From Streptomyces macrolidinus (lineage in GTDB: Bacteria; Actinomycetota; Actinomycetes; Streptomycetales; Streptomycetaceae), in the NCBI RefSeq assembly GCF_023887685.1, contig NZ_JAMWMR010000006.1, positions 62,001-126,000 on the forward strand: 64,000 bases of DNA, written 5' to 3'. The notes beneath the pieces are model-generated. The model did no database searches, had not been told where the DNA came from, and saw nothing but the letters and a program-made list of their open reading frames with translations. Position numbers and translations under genes: made by a program. Shown in pieces: positions 51,257 to 59,900 of this stretch. Position 1 is the stretch's first letter; each line of letters starts with the position of its first letter.

Positions 51257-51621
51257 GACCGGCAGTGTCCCAGGACCCCGGCGACCGTCGAGTCGTCGTC
51301 ACCGGGCCGCCCCGGCGCAGCCGCCGCACCTCCGGCTACTACCGGCCCCGTACCGAGATCGACGAGCAGACCACCCTCGGCCACACCTATGTCCGCTCCC
51401 TCATGCGCAGCCAACTCAGGGCAGGACTCACCGTGTCGGCCGTCCTCGTCCTGCTGGTGGGCCCCCTGCCCCTGCTCTTCGCCACCATCCGCGACGCCGG
51501 ACTGCAATGGACCGTCCTCGGCTGCTGCCTCTACCCGCCGCTCGTCCTGCTCGCCCGCTGGTACGTACGCCGCGCCGAGCGCAACGAGCGGGACTTCGTC
51601 CGTCTCGTCGAGGACCGCTGA
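51253..51621 (+). CDS. Small DUF485-like membrane protein, symporter partner
   Basis: A 122-residue protein with a basic N-terminal tail (GDRRVVVTGPPRRSRR) and two membrane helices (LTVSAVLVLLVGPLPLLFAT and GLQWTVLGCCLYPPLVLLAR), ending in a charged helix. This resembles the small DUF485 proteins that are encoded just before acetate/pyruvate-type sodium symporters (yjcH-actP arrangement). The GTG overlaps the response-regulator stop by 4 bases, and the symporter starts 9 bp after its own stop. It probably assists or regulates the symporter. Confidence 0.85.
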   Translation: MRPAVSQDPGDRRVVVTGPPRRSRRTSGYYRPRTEIDEQTTLGHTYVRSLMRSQLRAGLTVSAVLVLLVGPLPLLFATIRDAGLQWTVLGCCLYPPLVLLARWYVRRAERNERDFVRLVEDR

Positions 51622-51630
51622 GGCACGACC

Positions 51631-53340
51631 GTGAACCAATTCGCCGTTCCCGCGGTCGCCCTCGTCGTCGTGGCGACCGTCCTCGTGGGCGCCTTCGGCC
51701 TGCGCATCTCCCGCACCACCTCGGACTTCTACGTCGCCTCCCGGACCGTCGGCCCCCGTCTGAACGCCGTGGCCATCAGCGGCGAATACCTCTCCGGCGC
51801 CTCCTTCCTGGGCATCGCCGGGCTCGTCCTGGTCCAGGGCCCCGACATGCTCTGGTACCCCGTCGGCTACACCGCCGGCTATCTGGTCATACTCCTGTTC
51901 GTCGCCGCCCCGCTGCGCCGCTCCGGCGCCTACACCCTGCCCGACTTCGCCGAGGCCCGGCTCGCCTCGCAGCCGGTGCGACGGCTCGCCGGGGCCTTCG
52001 TCGTCGGGGTCGGCTGGCTCTATCTGCTGCCCCAACTCCAGGGCGCCGGGCTCACGTTGGCCGTGCTGACCGGGGCGCCCGACCCGCTCGGCGGGATCAT
52101 CGTCGCCGTCGTGGTGGTCGCGACCGTCGCCGCGGGCGGCATGCGCAGCATCACCTTCGTCCAGGCCTTCCAGTACTGGCTCAAGGTCACCGCCCTGCTC
52201 GTGCCCGCGCTCTTCCTGGTGCTGGCCTGGCAGGGCGACGGCGCGCCACGCGGCGCCTTCGCCGAACCGGCGACCTTCCGCGACCACCGCGTCGTACGGA
52301 TCGACGACCGCCTCGACCTGAGGCTGTCCCGCCCGCTCGACGCCACGGCCACGGGCACCATCGACGGCCGCCGCTACCGGAGCGAGCGCGTGGCCCTCGC
52401 GCCGGGCGTCCACCGCCTCGACCGTGGCACCCGGCTGACCTTCGCCCCCGGCGACCCCGTCCCCACCGCCACCCACGGCAGCAACGGCGGCATGTCGACC
52501 TCGCTGGCCTCCGGACGCCAGGAGCGCCCGCTGTACGCCACCTACGGGCTGATCCTCGCCACCTTCCTCGGCACCATGGGCCTGCCGCACGTCGTCGTCC
52601 GCTTCTACACGAGCCCGCACGGCGTCGCCGCCCGCCGCACCACCGTCGCCGTACTCGCTCTGATCGGAGCCTTCTATCTGCTGCCCCCGGTCTACGGCGC
52701 GCTCGGCCGGCTCTACGCGCCGGAACTATCCCTCGCCGGGGACGCCGACGCCGCCGTCCTGCTGCTGCCCCAGCGGATGATCCCGGGGCTCGGCGGGGAC
52801 CTGCTGGGCGCGCTGGTCGCGGGCGGCGCCTTCGCCGCGTTCCTGTCCACCGCCTCCGGGCTGACCATGGCGGTGGCCGGGGTGCTCGCCCAGGACGTCC
52901 TGCCCTCCCGCGGCGTGCGGCACTTCCGGCTCGGCACGGTGATGGCGATGGCGGTGCCGCTCGCGGCGAGCGTGCTGGTGGGCGGGTTGCCGGTCGCCGA
53001 CGCGGTGGGGCTCGCCTTCGCCGTGTCCGCGTCGTCGTTCTGCCCGCTGCTCGTCCTCGGCATCTGGTGGCGGCGGCTGACCCCGCCCGGCGCGGCGGCC
53101 GGAATGCTCGTCGGCGGCGGCTCGGCGTTCGTGGCGGTGACGGCGACCATGGCGGGCTGCCCGGTCGACGGCACCCTGCACGCCCTGCTCGCCTGGCCCG
53201 CTCTCTGGTCGGTGCCGCTCGGCTTCCTGACCATGGTGCTGGTCTCCCTGGCCACACCGGGGCGGATACCGGCCCGGACGGCGGCGATCCTCGCGCGGTT
53301 CCATCTGCCCGAGGAAGTACGGGCGGAGGCGAAGGGATGA
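51631..53340 (+). CDS. Sodium/solute symporter (SSS family, acetate/monocarboxylate type)
   Basis: A 569-residue transporter of about 13 membrane helices. Motifs of the ActP/MctC group: FYVASRTVGPRLNAVAISGE, YLSGASFLGIAGLVLVQGPD, GYLVILLFVAAPLRRSGAYT, and FLGTMGLPHVVVRFYTSP. A hydrophilic loop of about 90 residues (about 205-300) interrupts the helices, as in actinobacterial monocarboxylate carriers. Likely substrates are acetate, pyruvate or related acids, coupled to sodium or proton. The GTG start follows the DUF485-like gene by 9 bp, and its stop overlaps the kinase start (ATGA). Confidence 0.9.
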   Translation: MNQFAVPAVALVVVATVLVGAFGLRISRTTSDFYVASRTVGPRLNAVAISGEYLSGASFLGIAGLVLVQGPDMLWYPVGYTAGYLVILLFVAAPLRRSGAYTLPDFAEARLASQPVRRLAGAFVVGVGWLYLLPQLQGAGLTLAVLTGAPDPLGGIIVAVVVVATVAAGGMRSITFVQAFQYWLKVTALLVPALFLVLAWQGDGAPRGAFAEPATFRDHRVVRIDDRLDLRLSRPLDATATGTIDGRRYRSERVALAPGVHRLDRGTRLTFAPGDPVPTATHGSNGGMSTSLASGRQERPLYATYGLILATFLGTMGLPHVVVRFYTSPHGVAARRTTVAVLALIGAFYLLPPVYGALGRLYAPELSLAGDADAAVLLLPQRMIPGLGGDLLGALVAGGAFAAFLSTASGLTMAVAGVLAQDVLPSRGVRHFRLGTVMAMAVPLAASVLVGGLPVADAVGLAFAVSASSFCPLLVLGIWWRRLTPPGAAAGMLVGGGSAFVAVTATMAGCPVDGTLHALLAWPALWSVPLGFLTMVLVSLATPGRIPARTAAILARFHLPEEVRAEAKG

Positions 53341-54542
53341 GCGGCTTCCTCGCGGGCCTGTGCGTCGCCGTCCTCCCGCTGCTGGCGGCCGGCTTCTGGC
53401 TCGGCCGGCGCACCGCGCGCCCGGAGAGCCTCGGCGGGCTCGGTACCCCCGTCGAGCACGCCACCTTCCAGACCCTGCACACCGCCTCCCTGGCCGCGCC
53501 CCCGCTGCGGGCCGGACTCACCGAGGAGACCGCCCGCAAGTCCGCGCGGCGGCTGCGCACCCTGCTGGGCACCGACGCGCTGTGCCTCACCGACCGGGAG
53601 GCCGTACTGGCCTGGGACGGCGTGGGGGAGCACCACCGCGAGGAGGTGCTGCAGCGCCTCGCCGGACCGTGGGAGACCGGCCGCGGCGAGGCCTTCCGGC
53701 TGAGCTGCGAGACCCCGGACTGCCCGCTGCGCTGGGCCGTCGTCGCCCCGCTCACCGTCGACGACCGCGTGCACGGCGCGCTGGTGGCCTGCGCGCCCCG
53801 CGAGTCCGCCGTCCTCGTCCGGGCCGCGGGCGAGGTCGCCCGATGGGTGTCCGTACAACTGGAGTTGGCGGACCTCGACCGCTCCCGTACGCGGCTGATC
53901 GAGGCCGAGATCAAGGCGCTGCGGGCCCAGATCTCCCCGCACTTCATCTTCAACTCCCTCGCCGTGATCGCCTCGTTCGTGCGCACGGACCCCGAGCGCG
54001 CCCGCGAACTCCTCCTGGAGTTCGCCGACTTCACCCGGTACTCGTTCCGGCGCCACGGCGACTTCACCACGCTCGCCGACGAGTTGCACGCCATCGACCA
54101 CTATCTGACGCTGGTACGGGCCCGCTTCGGCGACCGGCTCTCGGTCACCCTCCAGATCGCGCCCGAGGTGCTGCCGGTCGCCCTGCCCTACCTCTGCCTC
54201 CAGCCCCTGGTCGAGAACGCCGTCAAGCACGGCCTGGAGGGCACGGTCGACAAGCGGCACATCAGCATCACCGCCCAGGACGCGGGCGCCGAGGCCCTCG
54301 TGGTCATCGAGGACGACGGCGCCGGAATGGACCCCGCGCTGCTGCGCCGTATCCTCGCGGGCGAGGTCAGCCCCTCGGGCGGCATCGGCCTCTCCAACGT
54401 CGACGACCGGCTGCGCCAGGTCTACGGCGACGACCACGGGCTCGTCATCGAGACGGCGGTGGGCGCGGGCATGAAGATCACCGCGCGGTTGCCGAAGTAC
54501 CAGCCGGGGGTGCACTCGGCGGGACGGCTGCCCCGGGACTGA
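53337..54542 (+). CDS. LytS/BtsS-like sensor histidine kinase
   Basis: A 401-residue kinase with a single N-terminal membrane helix (FLAGLCVAVLPLLAAGFWLG), a GAF-like domain (about 50-185), and a His_kinase domain with the phospho-accepting His202 in AQISPHFIFNSLAVIASF. The ATPase part shows LQPLVENAVKHGLEG and DDGAGMD. Unlike LytS it lacks the multi-helix 5TM sensor, so the stimulus is probably cytoplasmic or relayed by the symporter. The ATG overlaps the symporter TGA (ATGA). It pairs with the LytTR regulator at the head of the operon. Confidence 0.93.
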   Translation: MSGFLAGLCVAVLPLLAAGFWLGRRTARPESLGGLGTPVEHATFQTLHTASLAAPPLRAGLTEETARKSARRLRTLLGTDALCLTDREAVLAWDGVGEHHREEVLQRLAGPWETGRGEAFRLSCETPDCPLRWAVVAPLTVDDRVHGALVACAPRESAVLVRAAGEVARWVSVQLELADLDRSRTRLIEAEIKALRAQISPHFIFNSLAVIASFVRTDPERARELLLEFADFTRYSFRRHGDFTTLADELHAIDHYLTLVRARFGDRLSVTLQIAPEVLPVALPYLCLQPLVENAVKHGLEGTVDKRHISITAQDAGAEALVVIEDDGAGMDPALLRRILAGEVSPSGGIGLSNVDDRLRQVYGDDHGLVIETAVGAGMKITARLPKYQPGVHSAGRLPRD

Positions 54543-54545
54543 GGC

Positions 54546-54704
54546 TCAGGTGTGGTCGGAGACCACCATGCCGAGAGTGAGCAGGCCGAGGACGGCCCAG
54601 CCGAACCACAACCAGCCGTTGCCGCCGAGCGCCACCGTGTAGGCCGTCACCGCGACGAGTCCGCCGATGGTGAGCACCCCCATCGCCTTCGTCGAACCGG
54701 GCAT
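54546..54704 (-). CDS. Small hydrophobic membrane protein
   Basis: A 52-residue protein starting MPGSTKAMGVLTIGGLVAVT with two membrane helices (VLTIGGLVAVTAYTVALG and WLWFGWAVLGLLTLGMVV). The ATG at 54704 has TGAGGAGGG upstream. It lies downstream of the CtaG-like gene beyond a strong terminator, so it has its own promoter. Function unknown; size and pattern match common short Streptomyces membrane proteins. Confidence 0.75.
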   Translation of the reverse strand: MPGSTKAMGVLTIGGLVAVTAYTVALGGNGWLWFGWAVLGLLTLGMVVSDHT

Positions 54705-54825
54705 CGCGACACCCTCCTCAGGGTTGGTTCCCCCCATGGTGCCCCGTTTCGCACCCGCTGCACTCGACAAGTCACAGGCTCCTCGCACCGGTTGCCGCAC
54801 CGGACCCCCGGCGCCACGCAACACG

Positions 54826-54863
54826 AAGGGGGCCGCCCGGCTCCTCGGCCGGGCGGCCCCCTT
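54826..54863 (-). terminator. Hairpin terminator after the CtaG-like gene
   Basis: A perfect 15-bp stem including AAGGGGGCCGCCCGG (54826-54840) and its complement (54849-54863), with an 8-nt loop, 11 bp downstream of the stop codon at 54874 on the minus strand. Confidence 0.88.
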
Positions 54864-54873
54864 GTGTGCGATC

Positions 54874-55842
54874 TCAGTGGCTGCGCGCGTTGAGCGAGGC
54901 CAGATAGGCGTTGTACGCCTTGAGTTCCTTGTCGCCGTCGCGCTCGGCGGCCCGGTCCTTGCGCCGCGCCTGCCGCTGCTCGGAACCGTGCCACTGGTAC
55001 AGCAGCGCGATCAGCACGAGGACGGAGGGGATCTCGCTGAACGCCCAGGCGATGCCGCCCGCCGCGGTCTGGTCCGAGAGGGCGTCGATACCGAGCGAGG
55101 CGGCCGGGTTCTGGTAGGTGCCGATCATCGGCGTGGTCGCCATCATCAGCGCGATACCGAAGAACGCGTGGAACGGCATGCCCGCGAACAGCTCCAGGAT
55201 CCGCATCAGATGGCTCGGGCGGTTCGGGCCCGGGTCGACGCCCATGATCGGCCAGAAGAACACCACGCCGACGGCGAGGAAGTGGATCATCATCGCGATG
55301 TGCCCGGTCCTGGACTCCATCAGGAAGTCGAAGAGCGGCGTGAAGTACAGCACGTAGAGGCTGGCGATGAACATCGGGATCGTGAACAGCGGGTGGGTGA
55401 TCACGCGCATGTAGTGGCTGTGCAGCAGCATCAGCAGCCACTCACGCGGGCCCTTGTGACCGCGGCCCGCCGTCGGCAGCGCGCGCAGCGCCAGCGTGGT
55501 CGGGGCGCCGAGCAGGACCAGGATCGGCGAGAGCATGCTGATCACCATGTGCTGCACCATGTGCACGCTGAACATGACCATGCCGTAGTCGTTCAGCTTG
55601 GTGCACATGACGAGCATGATCGTCAGGACGCCGAGGACGAACGCGACCGTACGGCCCACCGGCCACTTGTCGCCGCGCCGGGTGAGACGTACGACACCCC
55701 ACCCGTACAGACCGAGCCCGAGCAGACAGGAGATGAGGAAGAACCAGTCCGGGGACCACTCCATACCCCGGCTCAGCGTGAACGGCGGCAGATCCGTTGT
55801 CATCCCGTGCATGCCATGCATGTCATGCGCGCTGTGATCCAT
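54874..55842 (-). CDS. CtaG-like cytochrome c oxidase assembly/copper protein (caa3_CtaG family)
   Basis: A 322-residue protein with about seven membrane helices, of the caa3-type CtaG family linked to cytochrome oxidase assembly. Conserved His/Met-rich parts lie at helix ends: MVMFSVHMVQHMVISMLSP, HFLAVGVVFFWPIMGVDPG, GMPFHAFFGIALMMATTPM. The N-terminus MDHSAHDMHGMHGM is an unusual Met/His-rich segment that could bind copper. The C-terminal about 45 residues are charged and cytoplasmic. It is a single-gene unit with a strong terminator. Confidence 0.9.
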   Translation of the reverse strand: MDHSAHDMHGMHGMTTDLPPFTLSRGMEWSPDWFFLISCLLGLGLYGWGVVRLTRRGDKWPVGRTVAFVLGVLTIMLVMCTKLNDYGMVMFSVHMVQHMVISMLSPILVLLGAPTTLALRALPTAGRGHKGPREWLLMLLHSHYMRVITHPLFTIPMFIASLYVLYFTPLFDFLMESRTGHIAMMIHFLAVGVVFFWPIMGVDPGPNRPSHLMRILELFAGMPFHAFFGIALMMATTPMIGTYQNPAASLGIDALSDQTAAGGIAWAFSEIPSVLVLIALLYQWHGSEQRQARRKDRAAERDGDKELKAYNAYLASLNARSH

Positions 55843-55888
55843 CCGCCAGCTCCTGTTTCATGGGTGTTGTGGACTGTTCTGTCCGCAG

Positions 55889-55924
55889 CAGAGTAGAACC
55901 GCCCCCCAGAGTAGAACCGCCCCC
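55889..55924. repeat. 18-bp tandem duplication next to the pfkA terminator
   Basis: CAGAGTAGAACCGCCCCC at 55889-55906 and again at 55907-55924. The second copy supplies part of one arm of the pfkA terminator (55916-55949). Confidence 0.85.
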
Positions 55925-55949
55925 GGTCGCGGCTACGACCGGGGGCGGT
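55916..55949 (-). terminator. Hairpin terminator after pfkA
   Basis: A perfect 14-bp stem ACCGCCCCCGGTCG / CGACCGGGGGCGGT with a 6-nt loop, 48 bp downstream of the pfkA stop codon on the minus strand. Confidence 0.85.
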
Positions 55950-55996
55950 GCAGTACGCCCGTCAGGGGCGCGGTATGTCACAGGGCTTCGGCGCCG

Positions 55997-57022
55997 TCAC
56001 AGCACGCACTCCGCCTCGGCGTACCGCTCGTCGGGGACCGTCTTCAGCGTCTGCACGGCCTGCGCCAGGGACACCATCACGATGTCGGTGCCGCGCAGCG
56101 CGGTCATCATGCCGAACTCGCCGCGGTGCACGGCCTCCACGGCGTGCCAGCCGAAGCGCGTGGCGAGGACACGGTCGTACGCCGTCGGGGTGCCGCCGCG
56201 CTGGACATGCCCGAGGATCACCGGCCGGGCCTCCTTGCCGAGGCGCTCCTCCAGCTCCAGGGAGAGCTGGCGGGCGATCCCCGCGAAGCGCTCATGGCCG
56301 TAGACGTCCCGGCCGCCCTCGTCGAAGTCCATCGTGCCCGGCCGGGGCTTGGCGCCCTCGGCGGCCACGACGATCGCGAAGCGCTTGCCGGCCGCGAACC
56401 GCTCGCCGACGCGCGCGGTCAGCTCCTCTATGTCGAAGGGCCGTTCGGGCACGACGATCGCGTGGGCGCCCGCGGCCATGCCGGAGTGCAGCGCGATCCA
56501 GCCGGTGTGGCGGCCCATGACCTCCACGATCAGCACACGCTGGTGGGACTCGGCGGTGGTCTTCAGCCGGTCCAGCGCCTCGGTGGCCACGCCCACGGCC
56601 GTGTCGAAGCCGAAGGTGACGTCCGTGACGGCGATGTCGTTGTCGATGGTCTTCGGTACGCCGACGATCGGCAGCCCGTGGTCGGACAGCAGCCGGGCCG
56701 CCTTGAGCGTGCCCTCGCCGCCGATCGGGATGATCGCGTCCAGCCCGAGCTGCGCGACATGGTCCCGGGCCCGCTCCACACCGTCGCGCAGATGCTCGGG
56801 GCGCACCCGCGAGGAGCCGAGGATCGTGCCGCCGAGCGCCAGGATGCCGCCCACCGCGTCGAGGTCGAGCTTGAGGTGGTCGCCCTCCAGAAGGCCCTTC
56901 CAGCCGTCCCGGAAGCCGATGACCTCGTCGCCGTGGTCGACGACGGCACGGTGCACGACGGACCGGATGACGGCGTTCAGCCCGGGGCAGTCTCCGCCGG
57001 AGGTGAGCACGCCAATGCGCAT
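55997..57022 (-). CDS. pfkA: 6-phosphofructokinase
   Basis: A 341-residue phosphofructokinase. ATP and substrate motifs: IGVLTSGGDCPGLNAVIRSV, IIPIGGEGTLKAARLLSDHG, VGVPKTIDNDIAVTDVTFGF (catalytic Asp), EVMGRHTGWIALHSGM, and GHVQRGGTPTAYDRVLATRF. The GGEGT rather than GGDGS motif places it with the actinobacterial group that may use ATP or PPi; the residues deciding this were not analysed. Start MRIGVLTSGGDCPG at 57022. It is separated by 167 bp from gatD upstream and has its own terminator. Confidence 0.95.
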   Translation of the reverse strand: MRIGVLTSGGDCPGLNAVIRSVVHRAVVDHGDEVIGFRDGWKGLLEGDHLKLDLDAVGGILALGGTILGSSRVRPEHLRDGVERARDHVAQLGLDAIIPIGGEGTLKAARLLSDHGLPIVGVPKTIDNDIAVTDVTFGFDTAVGVATEALDRLKTTAESHQRVLIVEVMGRHTGWIALHSGMAAGAHAIVVPERPFDIEELTARVGERFAAGKRFAIVVAAEGAKPRPGTMDFDEGGRDVYGHERFAGIARQLSLELEERLGKEARPVILGHVQRGGTPTAYDRVLATRFGWHAVEAVHRGEFGMMTALRGTDIVMVSLAQAVQTLKTVPDERYAEAECVL

Positions 57023-57189
57023 GGACCCAGGATCCCTTCTCCACATGGGCCGGGGCCGGACCACGCTGTCCGGATCGATCCCCGCCACCCTACGGCGGCA
57101 GGCGGCGGGACGACACCGTTCGTCCGACTGCTGGACGCCCCCGCTCAGGTGTGCGGACGGGGTGTCAGAGGGGCGCCCGTGGCCCGGTG

Positions 57190-57921
57190 TTACGCGGTCT
57201 GCTGCTGCGCCGCCGCGATGCGCTCGTCGCGCAGCGCCTCGTACCAGCGGTCGTCCACCGGCGGCAGGGCGTTGACGTCCAGCGCCAGCTTCAGCAGCAG
57301 GTCGGCGATCAGCGGGTTGCGGGCGAGCACGGGCCCGTGCATGTACGTACCGAAGACCGTGTCGTTGTACGCGCCCTCCGTGCCGTCCCCCGTGCCGTTG
57401 CCCCGGCCCTGGCGGACCTGCGCGAACGGGCGGGCGGTCGGGCCGAGGTGGGTGACGCCCTGGTGGTTCTCGAAGCCGGTGAGCGGCGGCAGGCCGAGGC
57501 GCGGGTCGATGTCGCCGAGGACGTCGCCGACGCAGCGCTCGCCCTCGCCGCGCGTCGAGACCACGTCGAGCAGACCGAGGCCCGGCTCGCGCTGCCCGAG
57601 GTCGTTGATGAACTCATGGCCCAGGATCTGGTAGCCCGCGCAGACGGAGAACACGATCGCGCCGTTCTGCACGGCCTGGTACAGATGCCCGTCGCGGCGC
57701 AGCCGCTCGGCGGCGAGCCGCTGCGGACGGTCCTCGCCGCCACCGATCAGATAGATGTCGCCGGAGGTCGGGACCGGCTGGTCGCTGCGCACGTCGAGGC
57801 GGGCCACGTCGAGGCCGCGCTGCCGGGCCCGGCGCTCCACGACGAGCGCGTTGCCCTGGTCGCCGTAGGTGCTGAGGAGGTCGGGGTAGATCCACACCAG
57901 CCGGAGGCTGCTGTCACTCAT
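57190..57921 (-). CDS. gatD: Lipid II isoglutaminyl synthase, glutaminase subunit
   Basis: A 243-residue CobB/CobQ-like glutamine amidotransferase that supplies ammonia to MurT for amidation of the second residue of the peptidoglycan stem. The catalytic Cys94 is in VFSVCAGYQILGHEF, the same position as in Staphylococcus GatD. The substrate Arg segment and a late His in FGTYMHGPVLARNP complete the site. Start MSDSSLRLVWIYPDLLSTYG at 57921, 32 bp after murT on the same strand. Confidence 0.94.
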   Translation of the reverse strand: MSDSSLRLVWIYPDLLSTYGDQGNALVVERRARQRGLDVARLDVRSDQPVPTSGDIYLIGGGEDRPQRLAAERLRRDGHLYQAVQNGAIVFSVCAGYQILGHEFINDLGQREPGLGLLDVVSTRGEGERCVGDVLGDIDPRLGLPPLTGFENHQGVTHLGPTARPFAQVRQGRGNGTGDGTEGAYNDTVFGTYMHGPVLARNPLIADLLLKLALDVNALPPVDDRWYEALRDERIAAAQQQTA

Positions 57922-57953
57922 CGATGATCGTCCTTCAGGGGTCGGTGCGGTGA

Positions 57954-59192
57954 TCAGTTGCCGACGCGGCGGCGCAGGTCCTGGAACGCGGTGTAGTTCG
58001 CGATGACCTCGATCCGCCCGGGCGGGGCCTGCTGGACGGCCTGGTCGAGGCTGTCGCAGACCTGGAAGTGCTGGTTCGCGACCTCGAGCCGCACGGCGAG
58101 GTCCAGCTTGCGGTCGCCGAGGACGAAGATCGGGTGGCCGGTGAGGCGCGTGTAGTCGACGTCCCACAGCCAGGAGGTGTCGGTGCCGTCGGCGCCGCGC
58201 GCGTTCACGGACAGGATCACCGGGGTCGGCGGCGGGTCGATCAGCGAGAACGTCTCCAGCCAGCCGGCCGGGTTCTTCGCCAGCAGCAGCCGCAGATCGC
58301 GCTCCATGAACTGGACCACGTCATAGCGCCCGGCCACCGCCTGCACCTGGTACATCCGCTCCAGCGCGACCTGCGGGGGCACCCCGAAGACGGCGGCGAC
58401 GGCCGTGGAGCTGGCGGCGTTGGCCTTGTTGGCGCGACCCGGCAACTGGAGGTGGATCGGCCAGGCCGAGCCGTGCGGGTCGAGGACGTGGTCGCCGGAC
58501 AGCGCCCAGCTCGGGGTCGGTCGGCGGAAGCCGCACTCGCCGCAGTACCAGTCGTCACCGGGGCGCTGCATCACACCGCCGCAGGACGGGCAGGACCAGG
58601 CGTCGTCCTTCCACATCTGCCCGGCGGCCACCCAGACCACGTTGGGCGAGGAGGACGCGGCCCACACGATCAGCGGGTCGTCGCAGTTGGCGACGATGAC
58701 GGCCTTGGAGCCCGACAGGCCCTCGCGCCAGTTCTCCGCGAGCATCCGGGTCTCGGCGGCGCGGTCGAGCTGGTCGCGGGAGAGGTTGAGCAGCGCGATG
58801 CATCGCGGGGCGGTGTCCCGGGCGACCCGGGCGAGATACTTCTCGTCCACCTCTATGACCCCGAACTTGGCGTCCGAGCCGCCCGCCAGCGCCGAGGTGA
58901 TACCGGCGGGCATGTTGGCGCCGAGCGCGTTGGACACGACCGGGCCCGCGGCGCGGAGCGCCTCCGCGATCAGCCGGGTCGTCGTCGTCTTGCCGTTGGT
59001 CGCCGAGACCAGGACGACGTCCAGGTGCGTGGCGAGCCGGGCGAGCAGATCGGGGTCGAGTTTGAGCGCCACTCGGCCGCCGATCACTGATCCGCTGCCA
59101 CGTCCCGCTGCGCGCGATGCCGCAGCGACCGCCTTGCCCGCGGTCACGGCCAGCTTGGCCCGCGGCGTCAGCGGGTCCGAGTTGCCTGCCAT
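57954..59192 (-). CDS. murT: Lipid II isoglutaminyl synthase, Mur ligase-like subunit
   Basis: A 412-residue Mur-ligase-like ATPase. The P-loop VLVSATNGKTTTTRLIAEAL, the Mur-ligase middle domain with an inserted zinc ribbon (CPSCGGVMQRPG...CGECGFRR), and the C-terminal DUF1727 domain (PVILSVNARGADGTDTSWLW) are all typical of MurT. It activates D-Glu of lipid II so that ammonia from GatD gives D-isoglutamine. The ATG is at 59192. Divergent from def by 143 bp. Confidence 0.95.
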   Translation of the reverse strand: MAGNSDPLTPRAKLAVTAGKAVAAASRAAGRGSGSVIGGRVALKLDPDLLARLATHLDVVLVSATNGKTTTTRLIAEALRAAGPVVSNALGANMPAGITSALAGGSDAKFGVIEVDEKYLARVARDTAPRCIALLNLSRDQLDRAAETRMLAENWREGLSGSKAVIVANCDDPLIVWAASSSPNVVWVAAGQMWKDDAWSCPSCGGVMQRPGDDWYCGECGFRRPTPSWALSGDHVLDPHGSAWPIHLQLPGRANKANAASSTAVAAVFGVPPQVALERMYQVQAVAGRYDVVQFMERDLRLLLAKNPAGWLETFSLIDPPPTPVILSVNARGADGTDTSWLWDVDYTRLTGHPIFVLGDRKLDLAVRLEVANQHFQVCDSLDQAVQQAPPGRIEVIANYTAFQDLRRRVGN

Positions 59193-59335
59193 CAGTTCCC
59201 GATCCTCCTTGCGTACGGCGCGCAGCCCTGTCCCGGCAACGTGCGGATCTCAGCCTATCGAGATCCGGTCACACTCCCGAATCGCGGCACCGGCCCGGTG
59301 CCCGCGCGACATGCGGGAACCGTACCCTTGCCGCC

Positions 59336-59893
59336 ATGCGACACCGTTCCATCCCGGGCGCCCACGGGCGAGTCCGGCCCCTCACCCTGCTCGGTGACCC
59401 TGTTCTGCACAAGCCCTGCGAGGAGGTCACCGCCTTCGGCCCCGAACTGGCCCGGCTCGTCGAGGACATGTTCGCCACGATGTACGCGGCGCGGGGCGTG
59501 GGCCTGGCCGCGAACCAGATCGGGGAGGCGTTGCGGGTGTTCGTGTACGACTGCCCGGACGACGAAGAGGTACGCCACCGGGGACATGTGGTCAACCCAC
59601 GGCTCGTGGCGACGGACGGTGTGGTGCTGCGCGGACCGGAGGGATGTCTGTCCCTGCCGGGTCTCGAGGCCGGGACGGAACGCTACGACGAAGCGGTCGT
59701 CGAGGGCTTCACGGTGACGGGCGAACCGCTGCGGGTGCACGGCACGGGGTGGTTCGCGCGGTGTCTCCAGCACGAGTGCGACCATCTGGACGGCGGCCTG
59801 TACGTGGACCGGCTCGACGACCGCCGTCGACGCCGGGTGCTGCGGCAGGCGGCCAAGGCCCCCTGGAGCAGCGCGGACACGGCGCGGCGCTGA
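59336..59893 (+). CDS. def: Peptide deformylase
   Basis: A 185-residue metalloenzyme removing the N-formyl group from new proteins. All three motifs are intact: GVGLAANQIG, EGCLSLPG (metal Cys) and QHECDHLDG (metal His pair and catalytic Glu). Its short C-terminus is basic. It stands alone, without the usual fmt partner next to it, so it is probably one of several deformylase genes in the genome. The ATG at 59336 is chosen because homology begins there; longer frames lack support. Convergent with the TetR gene, with 7 bp between stop codons. Confidence 0.93.
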   Translation: MRHRSIPGAHGRVRPLTLLGDPVLHKPCEEVTAFGPELARLVEDMFATMYAARGVGLAANQIGEALRVFVYDCPDDEEVRHRGHVVNPRLVATDGVVLRGPEGCLSLPGLEAGTERYDEAVVEGFTVTGEPLRVHGTGWFARCLQHECDHLDGGLYVDRLDDRRRRRVLRQAAKAPWSSADTARR

Positions 59894-59900
59894 GCGCGCG

